A stretch of 64,000 bases of DNA, taken from contig NZ_LZSX01000025.1 of the NCBI RefSeq assembly GCF_001665835.1, positions 1-64,000 of the forward strand, in the 5' to 3' direction. Position 1 is the first letter of the stretch. Each line of letters starts with the position of its first letter. Below are positions 16,452 to 26,462 of the stretch, piece by piece. The position numbers and the translations under genes are program-made. The notes below the pieces were generated by a model. The model made no database searches and was not told where the DNA came from. It was given only the letters and a program-made list of their open reading frames with translations. This DNA is from Mycobacterium colombiense (lineage in GTDB: Bacteria > Actinomycetota > Actinomycetes > Mycobacteriales > Mycobacteriaceae).

Positions 16452-16868
16452 TCACGCAGGCGCCGGCCCCGGCTGCCCGGCTTGACCCTTGATCTTGGGG
16501 ATCATCTCAGGCGCGTAGACGAAAATCGCCGACTCGACCTCCCACTCGGCCTGGGCCTGACTCATCGGCGTGGTGCGGGTGATCATGTTGATCAGCTCCT
16601 GGCCCTCTCCGTACGGATTGGGGTTGGACCGAACCTGATCGGCGAACCAACGACCCTCGGCGGCCTCGCTGCAATCATTGAAATCGGCGTTGTGCACCAT
16701 CTTGTTCTGCGCCAGCAGCTTGATGTACTGGTCGTCGGCTGGGGTCATATTGCACGCCGCCGACGCCTGCGGCGCTGACACCACAGCACCACCGAGCATC
16801 GCGGTGCCCAACGCAAGGCCGGCGGCCCCCACCGTCAGCACCCGCACGCGCGATCGTGTCGTTCTCAC
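16452..16868 (-). CDS. Secreted DUF732 protein (first of tandem pair)
   Basis: 138 residues from a GTG at 16868 with GGAGAGG just upstream. A signal peptide (basic start, hydrophobic LTVGAAGLALGTAMLGGAVV, cleavage after ASA near 37) precedes a mature domain of about 100 residues with two cysteines (AACNM near 39 and NDCSEA near 66), the pattern of mycobacterial DUF732 exported proteins, which have no known activity. The mature part is closely similar to the neighbour at 17210-17632, so the two are tandem duplicates. Each has its own downstream hairpin, implying separate transcripts. Confidence 0.88.
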   Translation of the reverse strand: MRTTRSRVRVLTVGAAGLALGTAMLGGAVVSAPQASAACNMTPADDQYIKLLAQNKMVHNADFNDCSEAAEGRWFADQVRSNPNPYGEGQELINMITRTTPMSQAQAEWEVESAIFVYAPEMIPKIKGQAGQPGPAPA

Positions 16869-17134
16869 CTCTCCGGACCCCCTTATCGTGAAATTTGCTA
16901 GCTTCCCTCTTGCACCAGAGTTCGGGTACCACCGGTGTTAAGCGCGGCAAACGACGATTCCAACAAACAACGCGTGAACAGCAATTAGCTAAAATTACTG
17001 TGCGAGAAACTGTTCGGGTCTAAATCGGTAACTGGGCACGACCGGTACGAAGAATGCGGCGCGCCTTGCCGAAACCCGTATCAAGGGTTCCGCTTCCGGG
17101 CAGACTCAAGCTAGCTGGCATACGAACACGAAAA

Positions 17135-17162
17135 CGGCCGGAGGGCACAGCCCTCACGGCCG
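17135..17162 (-). terminator. Hairpin with T-run downstream of the second DUF732 gene
   Basis: CGGCCG-GAGGGC at 17135-17146 pairs with GCCCTC-A-CGGCCG at 17150-17162 (12 pairs, one bulged base, 3-base loop). On the minus strand it is followed by TTTTC. It lies 48 bases after the stop, a good intrinsic terminator candidate. Confidence 0.65.
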
Positions 17163-17209
17163 CTTACGCTCTCAGCACAACAGAATCCGTTGCGCCCCAA
17201 TGATTCTCG

Positions 17210-17632
17210 CTACGCCGCCGGCCAGTTCGCGTTTGCGGCCTGGTCTTTGATCTTGGGGATCAAGTCTGGCGCGTAAACGTAAATCGCCGACTCGACCTCC
17301 CACTCCGCCTGCGCCTGGGTCATCGGGGTGGTGTTGGTGATCATGTTGACCAGCTCTTGGCCCTCGCCGAACGGATTGGGGTTGGCCCGAACCTGGTCGG
17401 CGAACCAACGACCCTCGGCGGCCTCGTGGCAATCGCTGTAGTCGGCGTTGTGCACCATCTTGTTCTGCGCCAGCAGCTTGATGTATTGCTCGTCGGCCGG
17501 ACTCAAATTGCAAGTAGCGGAGGCGAGCGGAGCCGACAGCACCGCGCCGCCGAGCATCGAGGCGCCCAGCGCGACGCCGGCGGCCCACACCGATGACACT
17601 CGAACGCGCGAGCGTGTGCGGGTGCTTGTCAT
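17210..17632 (-). CDS. Secreted DUF732 protein (second of tandem pair)
   Basis: 140 residues from the ATG at 17632, chosen for GGGAGGTT seven bases upstream; a longer frame has no such signal. Signal peptide with hydrophobic core WAAGVALGASMLGGAVL and cleavage after ASA, then a mature domain with the same two cysteines (ATCNL, SDCHEA) and shared blocks such as YIKLLAQNKMVHNAD and AEGRWFADQVR. Differences from its neighbour are spread evenly along the mature part and concentrated at the very C-terminus, consistent with an old tandem duplication. Function unknown. Confidence 0.88.
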   Translation of the reverse strand: MTSTRTRSRVRVSSVWAAGVALGASMLGGAVLSAPLASATCNLSPADEQYIKLLAQNKMVHNADYSDCHEAAEGRWFADQVRANPNPFGEGQELVNMITNTTPMTQAQAEWEVESAIYVYAPDLIPKIKDQAANANWPAA

Positions 17633-18039
17633 TTCCGAACCTCCCTCTGCGCGGGCACGCAGTCGCTTCCGACGCAAACCCAAGCTAGAAATCCTGCAAA
17701 CAACTGAACGGAATGCCATCCGGACCGCGGGCCAAACGACGCACGATCCATGGCCGTCCGGCTCGGGCCACGCTGCCATCTCGTTACCGCCACATATTTG
17801 TTCACATAAGTCTCAGTGACCGCGCTTAAGTTAGCGAATGACCCTCACATACAGCGGAAACGGATGCTTGCGCGGCAGTGTACGAATGGTTAACATTTCG
17901 TGCCCTCGCCCCGGGCCGGCGGGCCGGTGAGCCCTCAACCACTCCGCGTCACAACACCTGTGGCCAGCTACGACCGAACGTCACGCGCCGTCAGCGAAGA
18001 CCCGTCCGGCCCGCGCCAGCGAGCGCGCATTCGCAAACG
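17633..18039. other. Non-coding stretch
   Basis: About 400 bases between the second DUF732 gene and the AhpD-like gene. It includes the promoter region for the DUF732 gene and an AT-rich patch around 17790-17850. I see no gene, RNA or strong repeat. Confidence 0.5.
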
Positions 18040-18897
18040 TCAGCTGAATACCGTCTGGCCGTCGGCGGCGAGCAAGTACCGCTCAGTGCCGGTCTCGACG
18101 CGCGGCGCATCGGCGCCCAATGACACGGCGACTTTATTGCTGGCATTTCGCATGATGTCGAAGGTGAGCTCCACGGCCTCCGCCTCGGAGAACCGGGAGC
18201 GCACCTCGGCGACATCGTCGGCGACGAGGTGCGCAGGAGTCCAAATTAACGCATCCGCATAGCGAAGCGCTGCTTTAGCGCGGTCGTCGAGCAAACTCGA
18301 CGATTCGAAACGCGCGATCTCCTCGTACAGCGTTTCCGATCCGCCGGCATCGAGCGCGCCGCCCTCGCGGAGCGAGTTGCACAGGCGGCAGTTGTGCTGC
18401 GCCGCCCCGCGCAGCCGAACCAATTCGGAGGTCACGGGGTCAAGCGCACGCATTCGCGCCACGGCGATTAAAAACTTATTGAAGACCAGATAAGCCGGGT
18501 CGGTGGTGTGATCCCAGGCGATTGGTTGACCGACCCAGCCGAGGTATTGCGCGCCGACCCCGAGCGCTTCCAGCCCGGCCCGAACCCGGGGGATGAAGTC
18601 GGCGATGTACATCTGCACGACGATCTCAAAAGTGCGGTCCCCTAGCTGCTTCCACAACCGCGACCGCTGTTCGACCGTCACCGACGAGACGTCGGCACTG
18701 AATTGCTCGGCGAACTCGGCGACGGCGGCCTCGGCTTCCGATTCCGGCTCGTCGAACTCGACGCTCGCGGGCAACGGCGGCAGCGACATCGTCTGCGCGC
18801 ATACCCGGCGAACCAGCGCCGCCAGGCGACCGTCGCCCGGAGCTAACGACACCAACCGCGTGAGCTGGTCTTCTTGAACAGAAACCGGAGCCGCCAT
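18040..18897 (-). CDS. AhpD/carboxymuconolactone-decarboxylase-like protein
   Basis: 285 residues from the ATG at 18897. The central [13 protein letters not shown] (about 168-180) has the CxxC of the AhpD-like fold, preceded by a conserved [11 protein letters not shown], and the helical surround ([18 protein letters not shown]) fits the family. AhpD-type proteins use the CxxC pair for peroxidase or disulfide chemistry. In M. tuberculosis a gene of this size (Rv2313c, as I recall) lies next to the TldE/TldD pair, and here it is 40 bases downstream of tldE in the same direction, so they may be one operon. Confidence 0.8.
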   Translation of the reverse strand: MAAPVSVQEDQLTRLVSLAPGDGRLAALVRRVCAQTMSLPPLPASVEFDEPESEAEAAVAEFAEQFSADVSSVTVEQRSRLWKQLGDRTFEIVVQMYIADFIPRVRAGLEALGVGAQYLGWVGQPIAWDHTTDPAYLVFNKFLIAVARMRALDPVTSELVRLRGAAQHNCRLCNSLREGGALDAGGSETLYEEIARFESSSLLDDRAKAALRYADALIWTPAHLVADDVAEVRSRFSEAEAVELTFDIMRNASNKVAVSLGADAPRVETGTERYLLAADGQTVFS

Positions 18898-18937
18898 TCG
18901 TCACACGCTAGAACGCTCGTCCTCCGGCGGCAATGCG

Positions 18938-20311
18938 TTACTGGGCCTGGCTCACCGATGACATGTGGAAGTCGGGTATCCGCAGCGACGGCATGGCGGC
19001 GCGGGTGGCCCAATCTCCCCATTCACGGGGCAGGGTCTTTTCACTGACGCCGGCTTCGGCGGCCCGCCGCAACAGGTCCAGCGGACTCTCGTTGAACCGG
19101 AAGTTGTTGACCGCCGCGGTCACCTGACCGTCCTCGATGAGGTAGACGCCGTCGCGGGTCAACCCGGTGAACAACAACGTGGTGGGGTCGACGACGCGGA
19201 TGTACCACAGCGTGGTCAGCAGCAGGCCGCGCTCGGTGGCCGCGATCATGTCGCCCTGACTGGCCGTCCCGCCGGTCATCACCAGGTTGTCGGCGGCCAC
19301 CGCGACGCCGACGTCGTATTTGGCAGCGGTGGCCCGCGGATAGGCCAACGCGTTGATAACTCCCTCGCGGATCCAGTCCACCTGATTGATCTCCGCACCG
19401 TTGTCGAACACAGACACCGTCTCCGAGGAACTGCTGACCGCGACGAACGGCGTGCAGGCCAGGCCGGGCGCCATCGGATCGGAGTAGAGCGTCAGCGGGA
19501 GATCGGTGAGCCGCTCCCCCACCCGGGTTCCGCCGCCGGGCGCCGAGAACGCGGTCCGGCCCTCCTGGGCGCCGCGGCCGGCCATCGACCACGCCATGTA
19601 GATCATCATGTCGGCCACCGTCGACGGCGGCATGATCGTCTCGTAGCGTCCCGCCGGCAATTCGACGCTGCGCTGCGCCCAGCCCAGCCGCGTCGACAGC
19701 TGCTCGAGCAGCGAATCGGTTGGCACATCGACAAAGTCGGGTGTCCCGACGCCCGCCCACGCGCTGGCGTCGCCGCGTTTGGCGTTGATCTCCACCGCCC
19801 CGGTGGGCTGGGTGAAACGTCGCCGCAATCCGGTCGACGATGCCAGGAAGGTCGTCGAAACACTATGGTGAGCAAAGCCATACAGCCGGTCTTCGCCGCG
19901 GAAGCCGCGGGTCAGTGAGTCGGCGACGTCGGAGAAGACCAGCGGCCCGGTGCCGGGCACCGGCGCGTCCCAATCGACGGGCACCCCGGTATCGCTCAGC
20001 AGCGGCGCGGCATCGCCGGCCTCCGGCGCCGCGCAGGCTGCCTCCTGCGACGCGGCCACCAGCCCGGGCAGCACCCGGGGGTCGGCCTCGGCGGACACCA
20101 CCGTGCCGATGCGCGCGCCGGACCCCCGACGCACCACCGAAATCACCGTTACGCTGCGGCTAACCGAAACCCCGTTGGTGGTCATCGAATTGCCCGCCCA
20201 GCGCAACGTGGCCTCGACCTTGTCGGTGACCAGCACCATGGTCTCGTCGGCGCGGCCGAGCTTGGCCGCCTCATCGAGCACGATGTTGACGACATGCTGT
20301 GCAGTGATCAT
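18938..20311 (-). CDS. tldE: TldE/PmbA-type subunit of the TldD/TldE protease
   Basis: 457 residues from the ATG at 20311. It has the PmbA/TldE fold (N-terminal half with [13 protein letters not shown]-terminal half ending with a [23 protein letters not shown] segment) but no HExxxH zinc motif, as expected for the non-catalytic partner. TldD/TldE is a heterodimeric metalloprotease acting on unfolded or leader peptides, for example in maturation of ribosomal peptides and CcdA degradation. Lies 49 bases downstream of tldD; matches Rv2314c in length and order. Confidence 0.92.
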   Translation of the reverse strand: MITAQHVVNIVLDEAAKLGRADETMVLVTDKVEATLRWAGNSMTTNGVSVSRSVTVISVVRRGSGARIGTVVSAEADPRVLPGLVAASQEAACAAPEAGDAAPLLSDTGVPVDWDAPVPGTGPLVFSDVADSLTRGFRGEDRLYGFAHHSVSTTFLASSTGLRRRFTQPTGAVEINAKRGDASAWAGVGTPDFVDVPTDSLLEQLSTRLGWAQRSVELPAGRYETIMPPSTVADMMIYMAWSMAGRGAQEGRTAFSAPGGGTRVGERLTDLPLTLYSDPMAPGLACTPFVAVSSSSETVSVFDNGAEINQVDWIREGVINALAYPRATAAKYDVGVAVAADNLVMTGGTASQGDMIAATERGLLLTTLWYIRVVDPTTLLFTGLTRDGVYLIEDGQVTAAVNNFRFNESPLDLLRRAAEAGVSEKTLPREWGDWATRAAMPSLRIPDFHMSSVSQAQ

Positions 20312-20360
20312 CGGCGCCGCTCCTCAGCATCGCGTCGCTCTGCATCGTCGCCGGCGCGGA

Positions 20361-21881
20361 TCACTGGCGCCCGCCCTCGGTGCGGGTGTTGAGCACGTTG
20401 ACGCCGCGGAACAACGCCGACGGGCTGCCGTGGCTGACCGCCGCGATCTGTCCGGGCTGGGCCTTGCCGCAGTTGAACGCACCGCCCAGGCGCCAGGTCG
20501 ACGGGCCCCCCACGGCCTCCATCGAATTCCAGAACTCGGTCGTGGTGGCCTGATAAGCGACGTCACGCAGCTGACCGTCCAGCCGGCCGTCGCGGATCTG
20601 GAAGAATCGCTGACCGGTGAATTGGAAATTGTAGCGCTGCATGTCGATTGACCATGACTTGTCGCCGACGATGTAGATGCCGTCCTCGACCCGGCCGATC
20701 AAGTCGTCGGTGCTGATGTCGTCCGGTGCCGGCTGCAGCGACACGTTGGCCATCCGCTGGATCGGCACATGGTGCGGCGAGTCGGCATACGAACATCCGT
20801 TGGAGCGTGGCTGCCCCAGTCGTTGCGCGAACACCCGGTCGAGCTGGTAGCCGGTGAAGATGCCGTCGCGCACCAGATCCCAGCTTTGCGCGGCCACCCC
20901 CTCGTCGTCGTAACCGATGGTGGCCAAACCGAACTCGAGGGTGCGGTCAGCGGTCACCGTCATCACCGGGGACCCGTATCGCATGGTGCCCAACTTGTCC
21001 GGCGTGGCGAACGACGTGCCGGCGTAGGCCGCCTCGTAGCCGATCGCGCGATCGTATTCGGTTGCGTGCCCGATTGATTCATGGATGGTCAGCCACAGGT
21101 TGGTCGGGTCGATCACCAGGTCTTTGGGCCCTGGAACAACGGTGGGCGCCTTGATCTTCTCGGCCAGCAGCGACGGCAGCTGCGCCAGCTCGTCGGTCCA
21201 GTTCCACACCTCGTCGCCGGCCAGGACCTCCCAGCCCCGGCCCATCGGCGGCGCCAGCGTGCGCATCGAATCGAAGCTGCCGGCCGCGGGGTCGACCGTT
21301 ACCGCTTCCAGCGAGGGCAGCACCCGCACCCGCTGCTGGGTGATCGAGGATCCGAACGTGTCGGCGTAGAACGTCTGTTCCTTGACGGCGGTCATGATCA
21401 CCGACACGTGGTTGATGCCGTCGGCGCTCAGCAGCCGCCCAGAGTAGTCCTCCAGCACGGCAATCTTGTCGGTGGGCGAAATGTCGAACGGGTCGATCCG
21501 GTAGTCCGACACCCAGGCCGCGTCCGCGTATACCGGTTCGGGCGCCAGCTCGACGCGGTCGGTGCTCAGCGTCGCCAACGTGGTGGCCACGTGGACCGCA
21601 CGCCGCGCCGTCTCGGCCGCCACCGACGGCACCAGCTCCGCGTGCGAGGCGAATCCCCACGTGCCGTCAACGATCACTCGCACCGCCAGGCCGACCTCAC
21701 GATTGATCACCGCGGTTTCCAGCTCGCCGTCGCGCAGCTGGATGATCTCGGTAATGATGCGATGAACCCGCAGGTCGGCGTGCGTCGCCCCGGCCGCCTT
21801 GGCCGCCGAGAGCGCGGCTTCGGCCAAGTCGTGGCGTGGCAGGTCCAGGAAGTCGGCATCGATCCCCCGGTTCGGTGTCAC
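20361..21881 (-). CDS. tldD: TldD zinc metalloprotease
   Basis: 506 residues from a GTG at 21881 with GGTGGA upstream; another GTG at 21905 would add eight residues. The catalytic motif HESIGHATEYDR (about 265-276) supplies the HExxxH zinc ligands. The C-terminal FNCGKAQPGQIAAVSHG with conserved Cys is also typical. It forms the catalytic half of the TldD/TldE complex. Length is close to Rv2315c (505). Divergent from uspA with 58 bases between start codons. Confidence 0.94.
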   Translation of the reverse strand: MTPNRGIDADFLDLPRHDLAEAALSAAKAAGATHADLRVHRIITEIIQLRDGELETAVINREVGLAVRVIVDGTWGFASHAELVPSVAAETARRAVHVATTLATLSTDRVELAPEPVYADAAWVSDYRIDPFDISPTDKIAVLEDYSGRLLSADGINHVSVIMTAVKEQTFYADTFGSSITQQRVRVLPSLEAVTVDPAAGSFDSMRTLAPPMGRGWEVLAGDEVWNWTDELAQLPSLLAEKIKAPTVVPGPKDLVIDPTNLWLTIHESIGHATEYDRAIGYEAAYAGTSFATPDKLGTMRYGSPVMTVTADRTLEFGLATIGYDDEGVAAQSWDLVRDGIFTGYQLDRVFAQRLGQPRSNGCSYADSPHHVPIQRMANVSLQPAPDDISTDDLIGRVEDGIYIVGDKSWSIDMQRYNFQFTGQRFFQIRDGRLDGQLRDVAYQATTTEFWNSMEAVGGPSTWRLGGAFNCGKAQPGQIAAVSHGSPSALFRGVNVLNTRTEGGRQ

Positions 21882-21939
21882 GCTTCCACCGTAACGGCCG
21901 GTCACCCCAAACCCCGGCGGCGCCCGCTTTAATTAGCCC

Positions 21940-22824
21940 ATGGCCAGCGCGGTGCTGAGGAAACAACCTCGATCCACCGCGCTGGGCTATGCGCTGCTGG
22001 CGCCCAGCCTGTTCGGCGTGCTCGCTTTTCTGCTGCTGCCCATCCTGGTCGTGCTCTGGCTGAGCCTGTGCCGATGGGATCTGCTCGGCCCCCTGCACTT
22101 TGTGGGCCTGTCCAACTGGCGGTCCGTTCTGACCGACGCCGGGTTCAGCAACTCGCTGATCGTCACGGCCATCTTCGTGGCGATTGTGGTGCCGGCGCAG
22201 ACCGTGCTGGGGCTGCTGGCCGCGACCATGCTGGCCCGCCAGCTCCGCGGCACCAATCTGTTTCGCACCCTGTTTGTGCTGCCGTGGATCTGCGCGCCGC
22301 TGGCAATCGCGGTGCTGTGGCGCTGGATCCTGGCCCCAACGGACGGCGTCGTGAGCACCGTGCTCGGGCACAGCATCGAGTGGCTGTCGGATCCCAGCTT
22401 TGCGTTGCCGCTCGTTTCGGCCGTGGTGGTGTGGACCAACGTCGGCTACGTCTCGCTGTCGTTTTTGGCGGGCCTGCTGGCCATTCCCGACGACGTCCAC
22501 GCCGCGGCACGCACCGACGGCGCCACCGCGTGGCAGCGGTTCTGGCGCATCACCATGCCCATGCTGCGGCCTACGACCTTCTTTGTGCTGGTGACCGGGA
22601 TCGTCAGCACCGCACAGGTTTTCGACATGGTCTACGCGCTGACCGGCGGCGGACCGGCCGGCAGCACCGACCTGGTGGCCCATCGCATCTACGCGGAGGC
22701 GTTCGCTTCGGCGTCCATCGGCCGGGCGTCGGTGATGGCGGTGGTGCTGTTCGTCATCCTGATCGGGGTCACCCTGGTTCAGCATCTGTACTTCCGGCGA
22801 CGGATCAGCTATGACCTCACCTAG
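21940..22824 (+). CDS. uspA: UspA, sugar ABC transporter permease
   Basis: 294 residues from the ATG at 21940. Six membrane helices and the inner-membrane EAA loop AAARTDGATAWQRFWRITMPML (about 188-209 in part), which docks the ATPase. MalF/UgpA class permease. First of three overlapping genes uspA-uspB-uspC. In M. tuberculosis UspABC imports amino-sugar (chitobiose-type) ligands; no ATPase is encoded here, so a shared one elsewhere must power it. Confidence 0.93.
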   Translation: MASAVLRKQPRSTALGYALLAPSLFGVLAFLLLPILVVLWLSLCRWDLLGPLHFVGLSNWRSVLTDAGFSNSLIVTAIFVAIVVPAQTVLGLLAATMLARQLRGTNLFRTLFVLPWICAPLAIAVLWRWILAPTDGVVSTVLGHSIEWLSDPSFALPLVSAVVVWTNVGYVSLSFLAGLLAIPDDVHAAARTDGATAWQRFWRITMPMLRPTTFFVLVTGIVSTAQVFDMVYALTGGGPAGSTDLVAHRIYAEAFASASIGRASVMAVVLFVILIGVTLVQHLYFRRRISYDLT

Positions 22825-23635
22825 TCGCGCCACGAATGTGGTGATTTACGCCGGGCTGTCGCTGGGCGCGTTGATCACGTTGGCGCCGTTCGCACTTGGA
22901 TTGATGACGTCATTCACCTCGGCGCACCAATTCGTCACGGGCACCCCGTTGCGGCTGCCGCGGCCACCCACGCTGTCCAACTTCACCAACCTGGCCGGGG
23001 CCGGGTTCGGCCGGGCGGCGGCGGTGACGGCCTTGGTGACGGCGGTGATCCTGGTGGGCCAGTTGACCTTTTCGGTGCTGGCCGGATATGCCTTCGCGCG
23101 CCTGCAATTCCCCGGCCGTGACGCGCTGTTCTGGGTGTACATCGCGACGCTGATGGTGCCGGGCACGGTCACGGTGGTGCCGATGTATCTGATGATGGCC
23201 CAGCTCGGCCTGCGCAACACGTTCTGGGCGTTGGTGCTGCCGTTCATGTTCGGCTCGCCCTACGCGATCTTCTTGCTGCGCGAGCACTTCCGCATCATCC
23301 CGAACGACCTGATCAACGCGGCCCGCCTGGACGGGGCGAACACCCTGGACGTGATCGTGCACGTGGTGATCCCGTCCAGTCGCCCGGTCCTGGCCGCGCT
23401 CGCGTTGATCACCGTGGTCTCGCAATGGAATAACTTCATGTGGCCGTTGGTGATCACCAGCGGGCACAAATGGCGGGTGCTCACAGTCGCGACGGCCGAC
23501 CTGCAGTCGCGGTTCAATTCCCAGTGGACATTGGTGATGGCGGCGACCACGGTCGCGATCGCCCCACTGATCGCGCTGTTCGTGGTCTTCCAGCGCCACA
23601 TCGTCGCGTCGATCGTCGTTTCGGGACTCAAGTGA
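22811..23635 (+). CDS. uspB: UspB, sugar ABC transporter permease
   Basis: 274 residues from the ATG at 22811, overlapping uspA by 14 bases. MalG/UgpE class permease with six membrane helices and EAA loop NAARLDGANTLDVIVHVVIP (about 168-187). Pairs with UspA to form the membrane channel of the UspABC importer. Confidence 0.93.
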   Translation: MTSPSRATNVVIYAGLSLGALITLAPFALGLMTSFTSAHQFVTGTPLRLPRPPTLSNFTNLAGAGFGRAAAVTALVTAVILVGQLTFSVLAGYAFARLQFPGRDALFWVYIATLMVPGTVTVVPMYLMMAQLGLRNTFWALVLPFMFGSPYAIFLLREHFRIIPNDLINAARLDGANTLDVIVHVVIPSSRPVLAALALITVVSQWNNFMWPLVITSGHKWRVLTVATADLQSRFNSQWTLVMAATTVAIAPLIALFVVFQRHIVASIVVSGLK

Positions 23636-24972
23636 CCCGGCCCCGCTTTTCCACACTGGTCGCGGGATCGGTTGCGCTGGTGGCGGTGCTGCTGGCGGCG
23701 ATGGCGGTGCTGCTGGATTACTCCGGCCAGCCGCATGGCGGCAAGACCGTCGTCACGGTGCGCATCTGGGGCGATCAGATCGGCGCGGCCTATCGGCAAT
23801 CCTTCGAAGCCTTCAGTCGCGCGCATCCCGACATCGAGGTGCACCTGAATCTTGTGGCGTACTCGACCTACTTCAACACGCTGCGCACCGATGTGGCCGG
23901 CGGCAGCGCCGACGACATCTTCTGGTTGTCCAACGCCTACCTCGCGGCGTATGCCGACAGCGGCCGACTCCTGAACATCGGCGAAGTGCTTGGGCCCAAA
24001 GCCGCCGCGGATTGGGAGCGGCCGGTCGTCGAGCAGTTCACCCGCAACGGCACGCTGTGGGGCGTGCCGCAACTGACCGACGCGGGAATCGCGTTGTATT
24101 ACAACGCGGATCTCCTCGCCGAAGCCGGCGTCGATGCCGCTCAATTGAACACCTTGCGGTGGAGCCCTGACGGCGGCGACACGTTGCGTCCCATGCTGGG
24201 CCGGCTCACCGTCGACGCCGACGGAAACCGCGGCGACACATCCCGTTTCGACGCCGGACGGGTCCGACAGTGGGCGTACAACGCGGCCAACGACCCGCAG
24301 GGCATCTACCTGAACTACATCGGATCGGCCGGCGGCGTGTTCCAGCGGGGCGACACGTTCGCGTTCGACAACCCCGCCGCCGTGACGGCCTTCCGGTATC
24401 TGGTCGACCTGATCAACCGCGACCATGTCGCGCCGCCCGCCGCCAACACCAACGACAACGGCGACTTCTCCCGCAACCAGTTCCTGGCCGGCAGGATGGC
24501 GCTCTTTCAGTCCGGCACCTACAACCTGGCGCCGGTAGCGCACGATGCCCGCTTCCACTGGGGTGTGGCGATGATGCCCACCGGGCCGGCGGGCCGGGTC
24601 AGCGTCACCAACGGCATTGCCGCGGCGGGCAATGCGGCGACGAAGCACCCCGACGCGGTGCGCCAGGTGCTGGCCTGGATGGGCGGCAAGCAGGGCAACG
24701 AATACCTGGGGCGTTACGGCGCGGCCATCCCCGCGGTGTCCTCGGCCCAACCGGTCTACTTCCAGTACTGGGCCGCGCGGGGCGTGGACGTCACGCCCTT
24801 TTTCGCCGTGTTGAACGGTCCGCGCATCGCGGCGCCCGGCGGTGCGGGCTTTGCCGCCGGCAACGACGCCCTGCAGCCGTACTTCGACGAAATGTTCTTG
24901 GGCCGCGGCGATGTCGCGGCGACGTTGCAGCGGGCTCAGGCGGCGGCCAACACCGCTGCGGCGCGCCAGTAG
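23632..24972 (+). CDS. uspC: UspC, extracellular sugar-binding protein
   Basis: 446 residues from a GTG at 23632, which overlaps the uspB stop as GTGA; the open frame upstream is uspB in another frame. N-terminal hydrophobic segment (about 8-28), then a family-1 solute-binding fold: VRIWGDQIGAAYRQSFEAF, DDIFWLSNAYLAAYADSG, WGVPQLTDAGIALYYNADLL. There is no cysteine at the expected lipobox in the hydrophobic segment, so this copy looks signal-anchored or secreted rather than a lipoprotein. Delivers amino sugars to UspA/UspB by analogy with M. tuberculosis UspC. Converges on rocE with seven bases between stops. Confidence 0.92.
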   Translation: MTRPRFSTLVAGSVALVAVLLAAMAVLLDYSGQPHGGKTVVTVRIWGDQIGAAYRQSFEAFSRAHPDIEVHLNLVAYSTYFNTLRTDVAGGSADDIFWLSNAYLAAYADSGRLLNIGEVLGPKAAADWERPVVEQFTRNGTLWGVPQLTDAGIALYYNADLLAEAGVDAAQLNTLRWSPDGGDTLRPMLGRLTVDADGNRGDTSRFDAGRVRQWAYNAANDPQGIYLNYIGSAGGVFQRGDTFAFDNPAAVTAFRYLVDLINRDHVAPPAANTNDNGDFSRNQFLAGRMALFQSGTYNLAPVAHDARFHWGVAMMPTGPAGRVSVTNGIAAAGNAATKHPDAVRQVLAWMGGKQGNEYLGRYGAAIPAVSSAQPVYFQYWAARGVDVTPFFAVLNGPRIAAPGGAGFAAGNDALQPYFDEMFLGRGDVAATLQRAQAAANTAAARQ

Positions 24973-24979
24973 GGGCCCG

Positions 24980-26434
24980 TCACCGGACGTTGTCCGCTGA
25001 CTGCTCGACCGTCTCGTCGTTGAGCGCGCTGTGGCGGCGGCCCCAGACGAAATAGAAGATCAACGCCAGTGACACCCAGCCGCTGAACGCGATCCAGGTG
25101 TACCAGTGCAGGCTGGCGAGGATGTAGCCGCAGGCCGCCACCGAAAGGATCGGCGTGACGGGGTAACCCGGCACCTTGAATCCCCGTGACAGGTCGGGCT
25201 CGCGCACCCGCAGGACGATCACCCCGACGGAAACGACGATGAACGCGGTGAGCGTGCCGATCGACACCATGTCGGCGAGCTTTTGCAGCGGGATGAACGC
25301 GGCCAGGGCCGAGGCGACGATGGCGACGATCACCGTGTTGTTCACCGGCGTCATGGTGCGTGCGTTCACCGTCGCGAACCTCGCGGGCAGCAGCCCGTCG
25401 CGGCCCATGGCGAACAGGATGCGGGTCAGGCCGTACATGGTGACGAGCGTGACGCTGAAGATCGAAATGACCGCTCCGGCGGCCAGAATCGTGCCGGCCC
25501 AGCCACCGTGCGTGACGTTGTCGAGAATGATGGCCAACCCGGCTTCCTGCTGGCCGGCGAAGTTCCGCCACGGCTGGGCGCCCAGCGCAGCCACCGCGAC
25601 GAGGACGTAGACGCCGGTGACGGTCAACAGCGCGCCGATCAGTGCGCGCGGCATGGTTTTCTGCGGATTCTTCACCTCGTCACCCGCGGTGGACACGGCA
25701 TCGAGGCCGATGTAGGAGAAGAAGATGGTGCCGGCGGCCGAACCGATACCGGAAACGCCGAAGGGCGCGAAGTCACGGAGATGGCTCGTGTCGAACGCCG
25801 TGAAAGCGACGACGGCGAAGACGACCAATACGCCGAGTTTGATCATCACCATGATCGCGTTGACCTTGGCCGACTCGCTGGCGCCGCGGATGAGCAGCAA
25901 CGCGCACATCACGATCAGCATGACCGCCGGCACGTTCACGTACCCGGGTTGGGAATCCCACGGCGCGGCCGACAAGGCTTGCGGCAGCCGAAATCCCAGG
26001 ACATTGCTCAGCAGCTTGTTCAGGTAGCCACTCCAGTTGACGGCGACCGCCGCGGTGGCCACCCCGTATTCCAGCAGCAGGCACGCCGCCACGCCCACTG
26101 CCACCACCTCACCGAGGGTGGTGTAGGCATACGAATACGACGACCCCGAAACCGGCACCGCCGAAGCCAATTCGGCGTAGCAGACGGCCGCCAGCCCCGC
26201 GGCGAAGCCCGCCAAGAGGAAGGAGACGATCACTCCCGGTCCCGCCTCGGGCACCGCATCAGCCATGACGAAGAAGATGCCGGTGCCGACGGTCGAGCCG
26301 ACCCCGAACATGGTCAGCTGGAAGGTTCCGATACCGCGCTTGAGGTGATCGGCGGTCCCGTGTGCGACGTGCGCGCCCACCACCGGGCGCCGCCGTAGCA
26401 TCTGCTCTTTCAGGCTGATCGACGTGGCTGGCAA
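24980..26434 (-). CDS. rocE: RocE-type cationic amino acid permease (APC superfamily)
   Basis: 484 residues from a TTG at 26434, chosen because AGGAGGGG lies five bases upstream; the first ATG would cut 11 residues. About twelve membrane helices; opening helix has the APC motif GVGSTVGTGIFFVMADAV with unwound GTG. The C-terminal tail ends with charged residues. Third gene of the ddaH-rocD-rocE set: it would import arginine or ornithine for RocD. 28 bases from the rocD stop. Confidence 0.9.
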   Translation of the reverse strand: MPATSISLKEQMLRRRPVVGAHVAHGTADHLKRGIGTFQLTMFGVGSTVGTGIFFVMADAVPEAGPGVIVSFLLAGFAAGLAAVCYAELASAVPVSGSSYSYAYTTLGEVVAVGVAACLLLEYGVATAAVAVNWSGYLNKLLSNVLGFRLPQALSAAPWDSQPGYVNVPAVMLIVMCALLLIRGASESAKVNAIMVMIKLGVLVVFAVVAFTAFDTSHLRDFAPFGVSGIGSAAGTIFFSYIGLDAVSTAGDEVKNPQKTMPRALIGALLTVTGVYVLVAVAALGAQPWRNFAGQQEAGLAIILDNVTHGGWAGTILAAGAVISIFSVTLVTMYGLTRILFAMGRDGLLPARFATVNARTMTPVNNTVIVAIVASALAAFIPLQKLADMVSIGTLTAFIVVSVGVIVLRVREPDLSRGFKVPGYPVTPILSVAACGYILASLHWYTWIAFSGWVSLALIFYFVWGRRHSALNDETVEQSADNVR

Positions 26435-26462
26435 GCGCCCCTCCTGTGGCCGGATCAGCTGA

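Noticed and set aside
21697..22833. 378-codon minus-strand open frame
   Set aside because: Shadow of uspA; His/Gln/Arg-rich, while the plus strand has a clear permease with an EAA loop.
23260..24750. 496-codon minus-strand open frame
   Set aside because: Shadow of uspB/uspC; low-information Arg/Gly/Val-rich translation with no family features.
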